A stretch of DNA of 64,000 nt from NCBI RefSeq assembly GCF_010820665.1, contig NZ_JAAIKC010000004.1:62001-126000 (forward strand), given 5' to 3'. Made by a program: the position numbers and the translations under genes. This stretch comes from Paenibacillus sp. SYP-B3998 (GTDB lineage Bacteria > Bacillota > Bacilli > Paenibacillales > NBRC-103111). The notes under the pieces are model-generated. The model did not search any database, had not been told where the DNA came from, and worked only from the letters and a program-made list of their open reading frames with translations. Positions within the stretch are counted from its first letter, which is position 1, and every line of letters begins with the position of its first letter. Shown in pieces: positions 15,721-24,856 of this stretch.

Positions 15721-18700
15721 ATGAAAGTTATGAATCGGGTACATTCAAATCAGTTTACAGGAAAATTATGGGTATGGGGTATTGTGCTCTTTATAGCCTC
15801 TATTGCATGGTTTGTGGTTCCTGTGCAAGCAGCAGATCAATGGAGTCAATACGCCAGGATAGGATCATCTAGCAATGATTTGCCTGGATCGTTCGATAAT
15901 CCGAACGGTGTGGCGGTAGACAGTGGAGGGAATGTATACGTGGCCGATAACGTTAACCATCGCATTCAGAAGCTGACGGCATCTACAGGGGTATGGAGCG
16001 AGTGGAAGGGGAACGGCGGGGTGGCAGGAGGAAGCGCCCTGGGGGAATTTGGGAATCCGACAGGCGTAGCGGTAGATCGTATTGGGAATGTATATGTGGC
16101 TGATACCAGTAACCATCGCATTCAGAAGCTGGATATATCCACAGGGGCGTGGAGTGAGTGGAAGAAGAGCGGCGGAGGGCCAGGAAGCGGATTAGGTGAG
16201 TTTAATAACCCAAGAGGCGTGGCGGTAGACAGCAGAGGGAATGTGTATGTGGCGGATGGTTGGAATGATCGCATTCAGAAGCTGGATATATCCACAGGGG
16301 TATGGAGTGAGTGGAAGAATAGCGGCAGTGGGTCAGGAAACGGCCTGGGTGAATTTAACAAACCATCCAGCGTGGCAGTAGATAGCATTGGTAATGTATA
16401 CGTGGGTGATACCAACAACCATCGCATCCAGAAGCTGACGGTATCTACAGGTGTGTGGAGCGAGTGGAAGAAAAGCAGCGGAGGGGCAGGAAAGGGTTTG
16501 GGTGAGTTTGATAATCCATTCGCCGTTGCTCTAGACAGCAGTGATAATATATACGTGGCTGAGTATAATAACCATCGCATCCAGAAGCTAAATGTATCCA
16601 CAGGGATATGGAGTGAGTGGAAGAAGAGTGGCGGAGGCGCAGGAAGTGGCCTGGGAGAGTTTAATCATCCAAAAGGCGTGGCGATAGACGGAAGTGGTAA
16701 TGTATACGTGGGTGATACCAGCAACCATCGCATCCAGAAGCTGAATGTATCCACAGTGGTGTGGAGCGAGTGGGTATATCAGGGGGCAGTTGTTGGCGCA
16801 GGCCTGGGAGAGTTTAATGGTCCAAGCGGTGTGGCGGTGGATAGCGACAGAAATGTGTATGTGGCTGATTACGAAAACCATCGCATCCAGAAGCTGACGG
16901 TATCCACAGGTGTGTGGACTGAGTGGAAGAAAAGCGGCGGGGGATCAGGAAACGGCCTGGGAGAGTTTACGGATCCAACCGACGTTGCTATAGACAGCAG
17001 AGAGAATGTATACGTGGCTGATCGTTATAACCACCGTATCCAAAAGTTGGAAGTTTCCAATGGGGTGTGGAGCGAGTGGAAGAAGACCGGCGGCGGGAAA
17101 GGAAGCGGCCCCGGTGAATTTGATTATCCTGGCGGCGTGGCGGTAGATCACAGAGGGAATGTGTATGTTGCGGATACAAATAACGATCGCATTCAGAAGC
17201 TGGATATATCTACAGGGATATGGAGCGAGTGGAAGAAGAGCGGCGGCGGGAAAGGAAGCGGCCTTGGAGAGTTTGCTGAACCAAGTGGTGTTGCTGTAGA
17301 CAGCAGAGGGAATGTGTATGTTGCGGATACAAATAACCATCGCATCCAGAAGCTGGATATATCTACAGGGATATGGAGCGAGTGGAAGAGAAGTGGTGGG
17401 GGGGCAGGAAGCGACCTCGGAGAGTTTAATGAACCATTTAGCGTGGAGTTAGACAGCAATGATAATGTATACGTGGCTGATTCCGAAAACCATCGGATTC
17501 AGAAGCTGAATGTATCCACAGGTGTGTGGAGCGAGTGGAAGAGGAGCGGTGGCGGGTCAGGAAGCCGTTTGGGTGAGTTTGCGTATCCAACCGGCGTGGT
17601 GGTAGACAGCAGAGGGAATGTATACGTGTCCGATTTCAGTAACGAACGTATTCAGAAATTGGGATCTACCGCTCCAGGCGCACCGACTGCTGTAACGGCA
17701 GAGGTAGCGAAGGGTGAGTCGCAAGCGAAAGTGAGTTTTACAGCACCCGTCAGCAATGGAGGCAGCGCCATTCTTGGCTACACCGTGACTTCGAGTCCAG
17801 GGGGATTGACGGCTAGCGGAACTGGCACTCCAGTAACAGTTACGGGCTTAACATATGGCACGGCGTATTCGTTCACCGTCGTTGCAATAAACGGCGTAGG
17901 AAGCTCAACTGCTTCGACGCCATCGAACAGCGTGACACCGACGGCACCGAACGCACCGGCTACGGTGCCAGGAGCGCCGACTGCTGTAACGGCAGAGGTA
18001 GCGAAGGGTGAGTCACAAGCTACAGTGAAGTTTACAACACCGCTCAGCAATGGAGGCAGCGCTATAACCGGCTACACCGTGACTTCAAGTCCGGGTGGAT
18101 TGACGGCTAGCGGAACTGGCAGTCCGATTACAGTTACGGGCTTAACATATGGCACGGCGTATACGTTCACCGTCGTTGCAATAAACGGCGTAGGAAGCTC
18201 AGCTGCTTCGACGCCATCGAACAGCGTGACACCGACGGCACCGAACGCACCGGCTACGGTGCCAGGAGCGCCGACTGCTGTAACGGCAGAGGTAGTGCAT
18301 GGTCAATCACAAGCGACCGTAACCTTTGCCGCACCTGCGAGCAATGGAGGCAGCGCTATAACCGGCTACACCGTGACTTCGAGTCCGGGCGGCATAACGG
18401 CAACCGGGACTGGCAGTCCAATTACAGTCACGGGCTTAACGTACGGCACGGCGTATACGTTCACCGTTGTTGCCATAAACAGCGTAGGAAGCTCGGCCGC
18501 TTCGACGCCATCGAACAGTGTGACACCGACGGCACCGAACGCACCGGCTACGGTGCCGGGTGCGCCGACTGCTGTAACGGCAGAGGTAGCGAATGGTGAG
18601 TCGCGAGCGAAAGTGAGTTTTACAGCACCCGTCAGCAATGGAGGCAGCGCTATAACCGGCTACACTGTGACTTCGAGTCCGGGCGGCATAACGGCAACCG

Positions 18701-20148
18701 GGACTGGCAGTCCAATTACAGTCACGGGCTTAACGTATGGCACGACCTATACGTTTACCGTAATTGCGATCAACAGCGTTGGCAGCAGCGCCGCTTCCGC
18801 CGTTTCTAATGCCGTAAGGCCATCAGCTTATTCCGATAACAACGGCAGTGAAAGCACGCCGTCACAGCCAGCGTCTCCAACAACATCGGAAGTTGATAAA
18901 ACGGAAGTTATCGTTCTTGTCAATGGCAAATTGGAGAATGCAGGAACAGCAAAGGTAACGAACGTAAATTCACTGACGGTAACAACCATCACGATTGACC
19001 AGAAGAAGCTGGAGGATAAGCTCGCAAAGGAAGGCCAGTCTGCTGTGGTAACGATACCGTTGGGCACCAAATCCGATGTCGTGATCGTTGAGCTCAACGG
19101 ACAGATGGTCAGTAAAATGGAAACCCAGCAAGTGGTATTGGAAATTAAAACAGATAAAGCAACCTATCATTTGCCGGCTCAACAGATCAACATCAACTCG
19201 ATCTCCGATCAGGTAGGCAAATCGGTAGCCCTGCAAGATATTAAGCTTCAGATCGAAATTGCTGTGCCAAGAGCGCCAGTTCATGGGGTTCCAAACGAGT
19301 CGACAAAAGGCGGAACGATTACGATTGTCGTTCCACCGCTTAATTTTACTGTAAGAGCTCTTTATAAGGACACGACAATTGAGGTCACCGAGTTCAAAGC
19401 TTATGTTGAACATACAATTGTGATTCCAGACGGCGTTAATCCTAACAAAATCACGACTGCAGTTGTGATTGAAGCGGATGGAACACTGCGCCATGTGCCG
19501 ACGAAAATCGTGCTGCTGGATGGTAAGTATTATGCCAAGGTAAACAGCTTGACGAATAGCACTTATTCTGTGATATGGCATCCGCTTGAGTTTAAAGATG
19601 TAGAGTTGCACTGGGCTAAAAAAGCCGTAAACGATATGGGATCACGTATGGTCATCAATGGCGTCGGCAATGGCTCCTTCAATCCCGATCAAGATATTAC
19701 ACGTGCGGAGTTTGCAGCTATCCTGATTCGTGGATTAGGACTAAAACTAAAGGCAGGGGCAACGCCTTTCTCTGACGTTGATCGGAAGGAGTGGTTCGCC
19801 AGTGCGATTGGGACGGCATTCACTTACAACCTGATAAGCGGATTGGAAGACGGCACTTTCCGTCCGAATGATAAGATTACACGCGAACAGGCGATGACCA
19901 TCATGGGAAGAGCGATGACCATTACAGGTCTTGAAGCGAAGCCTTCTCAAATTACGGAACAATTATTGAACGCCTTCACTGATGCGGGAACTATATCGAA
20001 TTGGGCGAAGAGTGGGATTTCCGACTGCCTGCAATCGGGGCTCGTTTCGGGACGAACCAGCACTGAACTGGCTCCTAAAGTTTTCATAACAAGAGCAGAA
20101 GTTGCGGTTATTGTTCAAAGACTTCTGCAGAAGTCTGATCTAATTTAA
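15721..20148 (+). CDS. Secreted NHL-repeat / Fn3 / SLH surface protein
   Basis: Predicted cell-surface protein of 1475 residues. It has a signal peptide (about 1-39, cleavage near VQA-AD). Twelve NHL repeats (about 54-647) each carry a core like GNVYVADTNNHRIQKL in a roughly 50-53-residue period with a GVWSEWKKSGGG spacer; twelve would build two six-bladed propellers. Four nearly identical Fn3 domains (about 650-1036), a low-complexity linker, a domain that commonly precedes SLH (about 1057-1287) and three SLH repeats (about 1289-1475) follow. SLH repeats bind pyruvylated secondary wall polymer, fixing the protein to the wall. ATG 15721 is chosen for the GGAGGAGGAG site and signal peptide; the frame is open upstream to 15514. 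No catalytic domain is visible, so a binding or scaffold role is inferred. Confidence 0.9.
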   Translation: MKVMNRVHSNQFTGKLWVWGIVLFIASIAWFVVPVQAADQWSQYARIGSSSNDLPGSFDNPNGVAVDSGGNVYVADNVNHRIQKLTASTGVWSEWKGNGGVAGGSALGEFGNPTGVAVDRIGNVYVADTSNHRIQKLDISTGAWSEWKKSGGGPGSGLGEFNNPRGVAVDSRGNVYVADGWNDRIQKLDISTGVWSEWKNSGSGSGNGLGEFNKPSSVAVDSIGNVYVGDTNNHRIQKLTVSTGVWSEWKKSSGGAGKGLGEFDNPFAVALDSSDNIYVAEYNNHRIQKLNVSTGIWSEWKKSGGGAGSGLGEFNHPKGVAIDGSGNVYVGDTSNHRIQKLNVSTVVWSEWVYQGAVVGAGLGEFNGPSGVAVDSDRNVYVADYENHRIQKLTVSTGVWTEWKKSGGGSGNGLGEFTDPTDVAIDSRENVYVADRYNHRIQKLEVSNGVWSEWKKTGGGKGSGPGEFDYPGGVAVDHRGNVYVADTNNDRIQKLDISTGIWSEWKKSGGGKGSGLGEFAEPSGVAVDSRGNVYVADTNNHRIQKLDISTGIWSEWKRSGGGAGSDLGEFNEPFSVELDSNDNVYVADSENHRIQKLNVSTGVWSEWKRSGGGSGSRLGEFAYPTGVVVDSRGNVYVSDFSNERIQKLGSTAPGAPTAVTAEVAKGESQAKVSFTAPVSNGGSAILGYTVTSSPGGLTASGTGTPVTVTGLTYGTAYSFTVVAINGVGSSTASTPSNSVTPTAPNAPATVPGAPTAVTAEVAKGESQATVKFTTPLSNGGSAITGYTVTSSPGGLTASGTGSPITVTGLTYGTAYTFTVVAINGVGSSAASTPSNSVTPTAPNAPATVPGAPTAVTAEVVHGQSQATVTFAAPASNGGSAITGYTVTSSPGGITATGTGSPITVTGLTYGTAYTFTVVAINSVGSSAASTPSNSVTPTAPNAPATVPGAPTAVTAEVANGESRAKVSFTAPVSNGGSAITGYTVTSSPGGITATGTGSPITVTGLTYGTTYTFTVIAINSVGSSAASAVSNAVRPSAYSDNNGSESTPSQPASPTTSEVDKTEVIVLVNGKLENAGTAKVTNVNSLTVTTITIDQKKLEDKLAKEGQSAVVTIPLGTKSDVVIVELNGQMVSKMETQQVVLEIKTDKATYHLPAQQININSISDQVGKSVALQDIKLQIEIAVPRAPVHGVPNESTKGGTITIVVPPLNFTVRALYKDTTIEVTEFKAYVEHTIVIPDGVNPNKITTAVVIEADGTLRHVPTKIVLLDGKYYAKVNSLTNSTYSVIWHPLEFKDVELHWAKKAVNDMGSRMVINGVGNGSFNPDQDITRAEFAAILIRGLGLKLKAGATPFSDVDRKEWFASAIGTAFTYNLISGLEDGTFRPNDKITREQAMTIMGRAMTITGLEAKPSQITEQLLNAFTDAGTISNWAKSGISDCLQSGLVSGRTSTELAPKVFITRAEVAVIVQRLLQKSDLI
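15880..17660 (+). repeat. Twelve tandem NHL-coding repeats
   Basis: A coding repeat of about 150-160 bases encodes the VYVADxxNHRIQKL blade with variable loops. The loop residues after the core (NV, TS, GW, TN, YN, YE, RY, SE, FS) differ, while flanking bases such as CATCGCATCCAGAAGCTG are nearly fixed. That pattern suggests duplication followed by loop diversification. Confidence 0.9.
17670..18830 (+). repeat. Four near-identical Fn3-coding repeats
   Basis: Each unit is about 290-300 bases and encodes PGAPTAVTAEVxxGxSxAxV ... SNGGSAITGYTVTSSPGG. Long stretches are identical at nucleotide level (for example GGCAGCGCTATAACCGGCTA in three copies), so recent duplication or gene conversion is likely. 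Copy number could vary between strains. Confidence 0.9.
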
Positions 20149-20169
20149 TAAATCTACAGTTGAATTATT

Positions 20170-20216
20170 AAAATACTCCTTAAGCGCTAGAACCTGGCTT
20201 GAGGGGTATTTTTCAT
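20170..20216 (+). terminator. Terminator of the NHL/SLH gene
   Basis: AAATACTCCTTAAGC pairs with GCTTGAGGGGTATTT around a GCTAGAACCTG loop (one G-U and one mismatch), followed by TTTCATT. Confidence 0.75.
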
Positions 20217-20328
20217 TATTGTAGAAGGTTCAGACCCCATGTAGGCATAAAGACCATCGAACCTCCCCATACTCCCCTCAACATTTTTGCATATCTTGAA
20301 TCATTATTGCGAAAGCGAGGGATTGCCG

Positions 20329-20808
20329 ATGGTAACTATAAAACAAGGTCAGCTTCCTACCAGTCCCCAGATTTTCCCGGGGTGTCCCAGAAAACAGAGA
20401 ATCACGATCCAACAACGTCTTCGGCCTCTCATCGGAACTTTGGGAGATATTACATTACTAAATGGGAAAGCTTTTGGTGGAACAATCCGAAGCGTGGGTA
20501 GTACTTCCTTTGTAGTTTCTGTAAACAAAAAAAACGTGGCAATAAATTACAATAATTTAGCTTCGTTTCGTATCGAAGTCAACCCTCAACGGGTCAACTT
20601 CAAGGCGGTTGTTCGCACAAAAACATTAGGTATCTTGAACGCCATTAATATTCGTATCGGTTCAAACTTTGTGGAAATTATTAGCGTCGTACCGGAGAAT
20701 GATCCAGATGTTATTTTCTTTTTCAGGCATATTATCCCGTTTAACGAAATAATCGCCATAGCATGCAACGAAATAAAAAAATGCTCATGTAGACGTTCCA
20801 GTAAATAA
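20329..20808 (+). CDS. Hypothetical protein, possible Sm-like beta-barrel pair
   Basis: Not confidently recognised. From ATG 20329 the protein is 159 residues; the frame is open further upstream to 20287. After a Pro/Gln-rich N-terminus there appear to be two related beta-rich segments. The first is LIGTLGDITLLNGKAFGGTI with VAINYNNLASFRI (about 38-86). The second is about 95-145 with a similar hydrophobic pattern. These recall small spore-coat-associated DUF2642-like proteins, in which a short beta barrel ends in an xYIPLxxIxxI motif; that link is tentative. The Cys/Arg/Ser tail (KKCSCRRSSK) is unusual. The ribosome site is weak (GCGAGGG), which lowers confidence. Confidence 0.5.
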   Translation: MVTIKQGQLPTSPQIFPGCPRKQRITIQQRLRPLIGTLGDITLLNGKAFGGTIRSVGSTSFVVSVNKKNVAINYNNLASFRIEVNPQRVNFKAVVRTKTLGILNAINIRIGSNFVEIISVVPENDPDVIFFFRHIIPFNEIIAIACNEIKKCSCRRSSK

Positions 20809-20839
20809 ATTCACTGTCAAGCTAGGAACTGGTTGTTCA

Positions 20840-20883
20840 TATAAAACAACAAAAGCCCTAAGAGATGCTTTCCCTCAGGGCTT
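20840..20883 (-). terminator. Hairpin with T-run on the minus strand
   Basis: On the minus strand AAGCCCT pairs with AGGGCTT across a 17-nt loop and runs into TTGTTGTTTTAT. No minus-strand gene with a start is visible upstream of it (20884-21010), so it may belong to a repetitive element or lost gene. The following bases to 21185 hold no clear gene. Confidence 0.4.
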
Positions 20884-21185
20884 CACTTTGTCCTACTTCC
20901 GCGATACCTTTGCTTCTTCTCTGGTATCTCATGTGAAACTTTTCCGCGGAGTCCCAGAAACGGGAGCTCAGTTGTTTTATTCTGAAGAGACGATTAAACG
21001 AAATGCTTAACTGGCATTTATCTATCGCAGCAATAACAGTAATGATTCAAAATTGAAATACCGATATAACATGGAAAGTAATATGATGAGTTAAAGCTAA
21101 GAACTACTGCTTATGGAGATGTTATACTTGAATAATATAAGGCTTGTTTGGATTATGGGCACCTTAATGGAAAGAGGGATTTCAG

Positions 21186-23564
21186 GTGGAACATGTTCAC
21201 GGTTCGCATGACATGGTACTTGTAGTTTTTTCGTATATTGTTGCAGTTGTAGCTTCATACACCGTTCTGGATTTGGTCGGAAGGATAAGCACGTCCAGAG
21301 GGAGAAATCGCTGGTTGTGGCTCTTTTTTGGCGCCGTCTCTATGGGGATGGGTATCTGGTCGATGCATTTTGTCGGGATGCTTGCTTTCTCACTGCCCGT
21401 ACCGATTGCTTATAATTTGACGATAGTGCTTCTATCTATGCTTGCAGCTATTTTCGCCTCCTTCATTGCTTTATTCATAGTCGGCCGCAACCAGTTAACA
21501 CTGCGACAATTGCTCTCTGGAGGGATGCTGCTTGCTACTGGCATTTCAGCGATGCATTATATTGGAATGGCTGCGATGCAGGTTGATATTAGGTATGACC
21601 CCATCTACTTTGCGCTCTCCATTGTGATTGCGATTGTGGCATCTGTTGCGGCGTTATGGCTCTCGTTTTATTTCCGTAAGGATGGAGAACGAAGCGAAAG
21701 TTGGAAGAAGCTCGGAAGCGGGTTGATTATGGGTGCTGCGATCGTGGGCATGCATTACACAGGCATGATGGCTGCTCACTTCCAGTTAGGTGGCAAATCA
21801 GTGTTATCTTCAGGCATGGTGCTAGATCAGAAATGGCTCGCTTATTTCATATCGGGAGGCACTTTATTTACCCTTGGACTGTCTCTGCTCGGAATATACA
21901 TCTCCAAACGATTTTCACATAAAGATTCGGAAATTCAGGGGAAAACAGATGAAATTTATATCATCAATCAGGAGCTGCGCCAGTTGAACGACCACTTGGA
22001 GGAATTGGTGGTTGAACGAACCGCGCAGCTTGAGAAAGCCCATGATGAAGCGATCAAGGCGAATATGATTAAGAGTCAATTCTTGGCCAATATGAGTCAC
22101 GAACTGCGAACACCGCTCAATGCCATCATCGGGTACAGTGAAATGTTGCAAGAAGAAGCGGAAGAGCTTGGCGAGATAACCTTCGTGGATGATCTAGGGA
22201 AAATCCGCAAGGCGGGAAATCATCTGCTCGCTCTTATTAATGATATTCTGGATATCTCGAAGATTGAGGCTGGCAAGATGGAAATTCACCTTGAGACATG
22301 CGAATTGGCAGAGCTGATTCAGGATGTGATGACGACAGTCACGCCGTTGATTGAAGGGAATGGAAATCAGGTGGAGACCCGTTGTGAGGAAGGAGACATA
22401 ACGACAGATATAACGAAACTGCGACAAATCTTGTTCAATTTGCTCAGTAATGCAAGCAAATTTACCAAGGCTGGCACCATCGGTTTCGATATATACCGCC
22501 AAACAAGAGGTAACCAAGCAGGTTACTGCTTCCGTGTTCAAGACACAGGAATTGGGATGACACCGGAGCAACTTGAGAAGTTATTCCAGCCATTCACGCA
22601 AGCCGATTCATCAACGACGCGCAAATATGGAGGCACGGGTCTTGGACTGGCCATCAGCCAACGCTTTTGCAATATCATGGGGGGCGACATTGATGTGGAA
22701 AGCGAGCTTGGATCTGGCAGTACATTTACATGCTGGCTTCCAACCGCCCTCTTCGAGCAAGAATCTGTCAAAGATCCATCTGCAGAGACAGAGCTTGAAT
22801 ATGTGGAAGATCTCAGTCAGGTAAGCATTCTTCTCATCGACGACGAGCCTTTTAACCGGCAATTGATGGAGCGGTATCTTGCCAAAGAGGGATGGACAAT
22901 AGCGTTCGCTGAAAGCGGACAGGAAGGGCTGCTGCTGGCCAGGAAGCTTCGCCCCAAAGTGATTTGTCTGGATATTCTCATGCCGAGCATGGATGGGTGG
23001 AGCGTATTGTCGGTATTGAAGAGCGATCCTGAACTGGCGGATATTCCCGTTGTGATCTGGTCGATGACAAGCGACAAGCATTTGGGCTATGCACTAGGGG
23101 CTTCTGAATTTTTGGTGAAACCGGTGCAAAGGGAACGGCTGATTGACGTGATGGACAAATATGTATCGAATCGTACCGATCATTCCATCCTCGTTATCGA
23201 GGACGATACGACGACAAGTGAACTGATGACCAGGCTGCTACACAAAGAAGGGTATGTCGTGACTCAGGCCCGTAATGGCAGATTAGCTTTGGAATGCATG
23301 GTGAAGGAATTGCCTACACTGATCTTACTTGACTTGATGATGCCGGAAATGGACGGTTTCCAATTCATTGAAGAACTGCGTAAGCAGGATGCGTGGAGTG
23401 CAATTTCGATTGTGGTACTGACGGCAAAATCGATTACGTCGGAAGAACGGTACAAATTGAATGGTTATGTGAAGAACGTTATTCAAAAGGGAGCGTTCGA
23501 CCATAAATCACTATTGGCAGAAATTCAACTGCTTATAACAGATGCTATGGTTCAGAAGAGTTAA
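21186..23564 (+). CDS. MHYT-domain hybrid sensor histidine kinase with two receiver domains
   Basis: Membrane sensor kinase of 792 residues. An N-terminal MHYT domain (about 8-240, seven helices) repeats the HxxGM signature ([23 protein letters not shown]). Its His/Met residues are proposed to bind copper and sense O2, CO or NO. A coiled coil (about 250-300), HisKA ([10 protein letters not shown], phospho-acceptor His305), and HATPase_c with SNASKF, DTGIGM and GGTGLGLAI follow. Two receiver domains have phospho-acceptors Asp596 (CLDILMP) and Asp716 (LLDLMMP). No output domain is fused, so signal must pass to a separate regulator. GTG start with AAAGAGGGA 6 nt upstream. Stand-alone gene. Confidence 0.93.
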   Translation: MEHVHGSHDMVLVVFSYIVAVVASYTVLDLVGRISTSRGRNRWLWLFFGAVSMGMGIWSMHFVGMLAFSLPVPIAYNLTIVLLSMLAAIFASFIALFIVGRNQLTLRQLLSGGMLLATGISAMHYIGMAAMQVDIRYDPIYFALSIVIAIVASVAALWLSFYFRKDGERSESWKKLGSGLIMGAAIVGMHYTGMMAAHFQLGGKSVLSSGMVLDQKWLAYFISGGTLFTLGLSLLGIYISKRFSHKDSEIQGKTDEIYIINQELRQLNDHLEELVVERTAQLEKAHDEAIKANMIKSQFLANMSHELRTPLNAIIGYSEMLQEEAEELGEITFVDDLGKIRKAGNHLLALINDILDISKIEAGKMEIHLETCELAELIQDVMTTVTPLIEGNGNQVETRCEEGDITTDITKLRQILFNLLSNASKFTKAGTIGFDIYRQTRGNQAGYCFRVQDTGIGMTPEQLEKLFQPFTQADSSTTRKYGGTGLGLAISQRFCNIMGGDIDVESELGSGSTFTCWLPTALFEQESVKDPSAETELEYVEDLSQVSILLIDDEPFNRQLMERYLAKEGWTIAFAESGQEGLLLARKLRPKVICLDILMPSMDGWSVLSVLKSDPELADIPVVIWSMTSDKHLGYALGASEFLVKPVQRERLIDVMDKYVSNRTDHSILVIEDDTTTSELMTRLLHKEGYVVTQARNGRLALECMVKELPTLILLDLMMPEMDGFQFIEELRKQDAWSAISIVVLTAKSITSEERYKLNGYVKNVIQKGAFDHKSLLAEIQLLITDAMVQKS

Positions 23565-23662
23565 GTATCGTACTGCATGGGCAGGCTTGACGTTGAAAGA
23601 TTGCTATAGATGAAAAAGGAGATTGGCCGTGCGACGATTTCGATGCCAAGCCGTGGGAAAGA

Positions 23663-24346
23663 TCAGGCTTCGAACTGAAACAGTTTAGTAAAAAATTTCA
23701 TCGCATCGGGACTACAACTGTTTTTTAATCGAGTTTGTAACTCTTTTCTGGCAATCTTCAAATCAATGTCAGATTCGTGCAATCCAACGCTCTCCATCCA
23801 ATGATGCGCTGTCTCGAATGAAGTGCTTTGCCATGCGCTTTTCTCATCTAACAAAATTCTGCTTTCTTTGACACCGGAAATGACGATATCCAGCGTGTCT
23901 TGTAATTCCAATAAACCTTGTCCAAAGGTTTTTTTCATTTCTTTGGCATTCATGCCCGTTTTAAATCTTAACGACCTTGTTTCAATTCCTTCTTCTTCTT
24001 TAATTTGCCGGAAAAGCTCTAGAGCAGCTTTTGAAACAAGACCGAGCTTGTAACGATCTTCAACGGGCTGTGGGTTTCCTAATATGGCTTTGACAAATGG
24101 AAACAGTTCGCTTGAAATGAGAACCGATTTTTTTTTTAGGAGTTTGCCATAGGCTGCCGTGCCATCGCTCGGAAACCGTGCCCGCCACATCCAAGGATCT
24201 AAATCAGTGCCAGTTAACCACGACTCACCGGGAGTGATTTGATAGAGTGACGGGTGATCTGGGATTAAGGGAGCTAAAGGTAGAATACCTACCTCATGAA
24301 TAAGTCGAACGGCCTCTTCGTACGTATGTATATTTCGTTCTTTCAT
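23663..24346 (-). CDS. AlkZ-related protein (winged-helix DNA glycosylase-like)
   Basis: Cytoplasmic protein of 227 residues that I associate with the AlkZ-related group of Bacillota. Visible features are TYEEAVRLIHEVGILPLAPL near the N-terminus, WMWRARFPSDGTAAYGKLLK with the Trp-x-Trp-Arg core, and a helical C-terminal half rich in Lys and Glu (KTGMNAKEMKKTFGQGLLEL). The glycosylase QxQ catalytic motif of true AlkZ is not evident, so it may bind nucleic acid without excising bases. Family naming rests on memory. A clean GAGGTGAACTG leader precedes the ATG on the minus strand. Monocistronic. Confidence 0.75.
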   Translation of the reverse strand: MKERNIHTYEEAVRLIHEVGILPLAPLIPDHPSLYQITPGESWLTGTDLDPWMWRARFPSDGTAAYGKLLKKKSVLISSELFPFVKAILGNPQPVEDRYKLGLVSKAALELFRQIKEEEGIETRSLRFKTGMNAKEMKKTFGQGLLELQDTLDIVISGVKESRILLDEKSAWQSTSFETAHHWMESVGLHESDIDLKIARKELQTRLKNSCSPDAMKFFTKLFQFEA

Positions 24347-24477
24347 AACAGTTCACCTCAATCAGTCGAAATAATTAATTTCATCATACCATATCGATTT
24401 CATTCTTTTTCCATGATTCCATAGAAATATGCAGCAGCGAGACAGTAAAACACAATATATATGATGTTGTCAGGTTG

Positions 24478-24660
24478 TTAGGTAATCCCTGTTTCAACAA
24501 ATATGAAAGATCGCATTTCTTCAGCCATCCTCGGCCAAAGAAGCGCGATCTTTTTCATGTTCTGGCAAGCAGATGTCAGCCATGTGTGCTCAAAGGGCAG
24601 GCCTGCAAGTGCCTGATGCACAAAAGTGGACGTTGTACACGTATTGTTTTGTATTTGGTT
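24478..24660 (-). mobile_element. Transposase C-terminal remnant (IS1182-like)
   Basis: On the minus strand a frame ending with TAA at 24478-24480 reads LAGLPFEHTWLTSACQNMKK and then IALLWPRMAEEMRSF. The WLTSACQNMKKIA pattern is typical of the C-terminal helix of IS1182/IS5-group transposases. There is no start, no DDE core and no upstream homology, so only the 3' tail survives. Its coding strand also contains an inverted repeat, GATCGC/GCGATC (about 24509-24550), followed by TTTTTC on the plus strand, which could act as a terminator. Confidence 0.4.
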
Positions 24661-24756
24661 TAAGCTGCTTTCTACGAAGAGTAACGATTTAACAAGTACT
24701 TCTGAAAATGGGTATAAATAACAACAAACAACAATAAATCAAAATAAACAACAAAA

Positions 24757-24795
24757 TTAAACAAAAATTAACATGGGAATGACGATACGATAACA
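24757..24795 (+). promoter_or_regulatory. Four Pho-box-like hexamers in 11-nt register
   Basis: TTAAAC (24757), TTAACA (24768), ATGACG (24779) and ATAACA (24790) recur exactly every 11 nt. This is the spacing of PhoP-type direct repeats (TTWACA, 5-nt gaps) upstream of phosphate-starvation genes in Bacillus. TTAACA and ATAACA match well; the others match partly. The A-rich CAACAAA tract before them (24716-24767) could instead serve the DeoR-family regulator. The site lies about 60 nt before the phosphonate-type binding protein gene. Confidence 0.45.
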
Positions 24796-24856
24796 AAACT
24801 ACGTTACAGTTAACTAGATCAAGTTTGCCAAAATTAGAACTAAGAGGAGACAACAC

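Noticed and set aside
16275-17459. Several minus-strand open frames opposite the NHL repeats
   Set aside because: They are repeated mirror readings of the NHL-coding units, with no ribosome sites and no independent family motifs.
24475-24663. Plus-strand open frame of 62 codons
   Set aside because: The opposite strand carries transposase-like text, and this frame has no ribosome site or recognisable motif.
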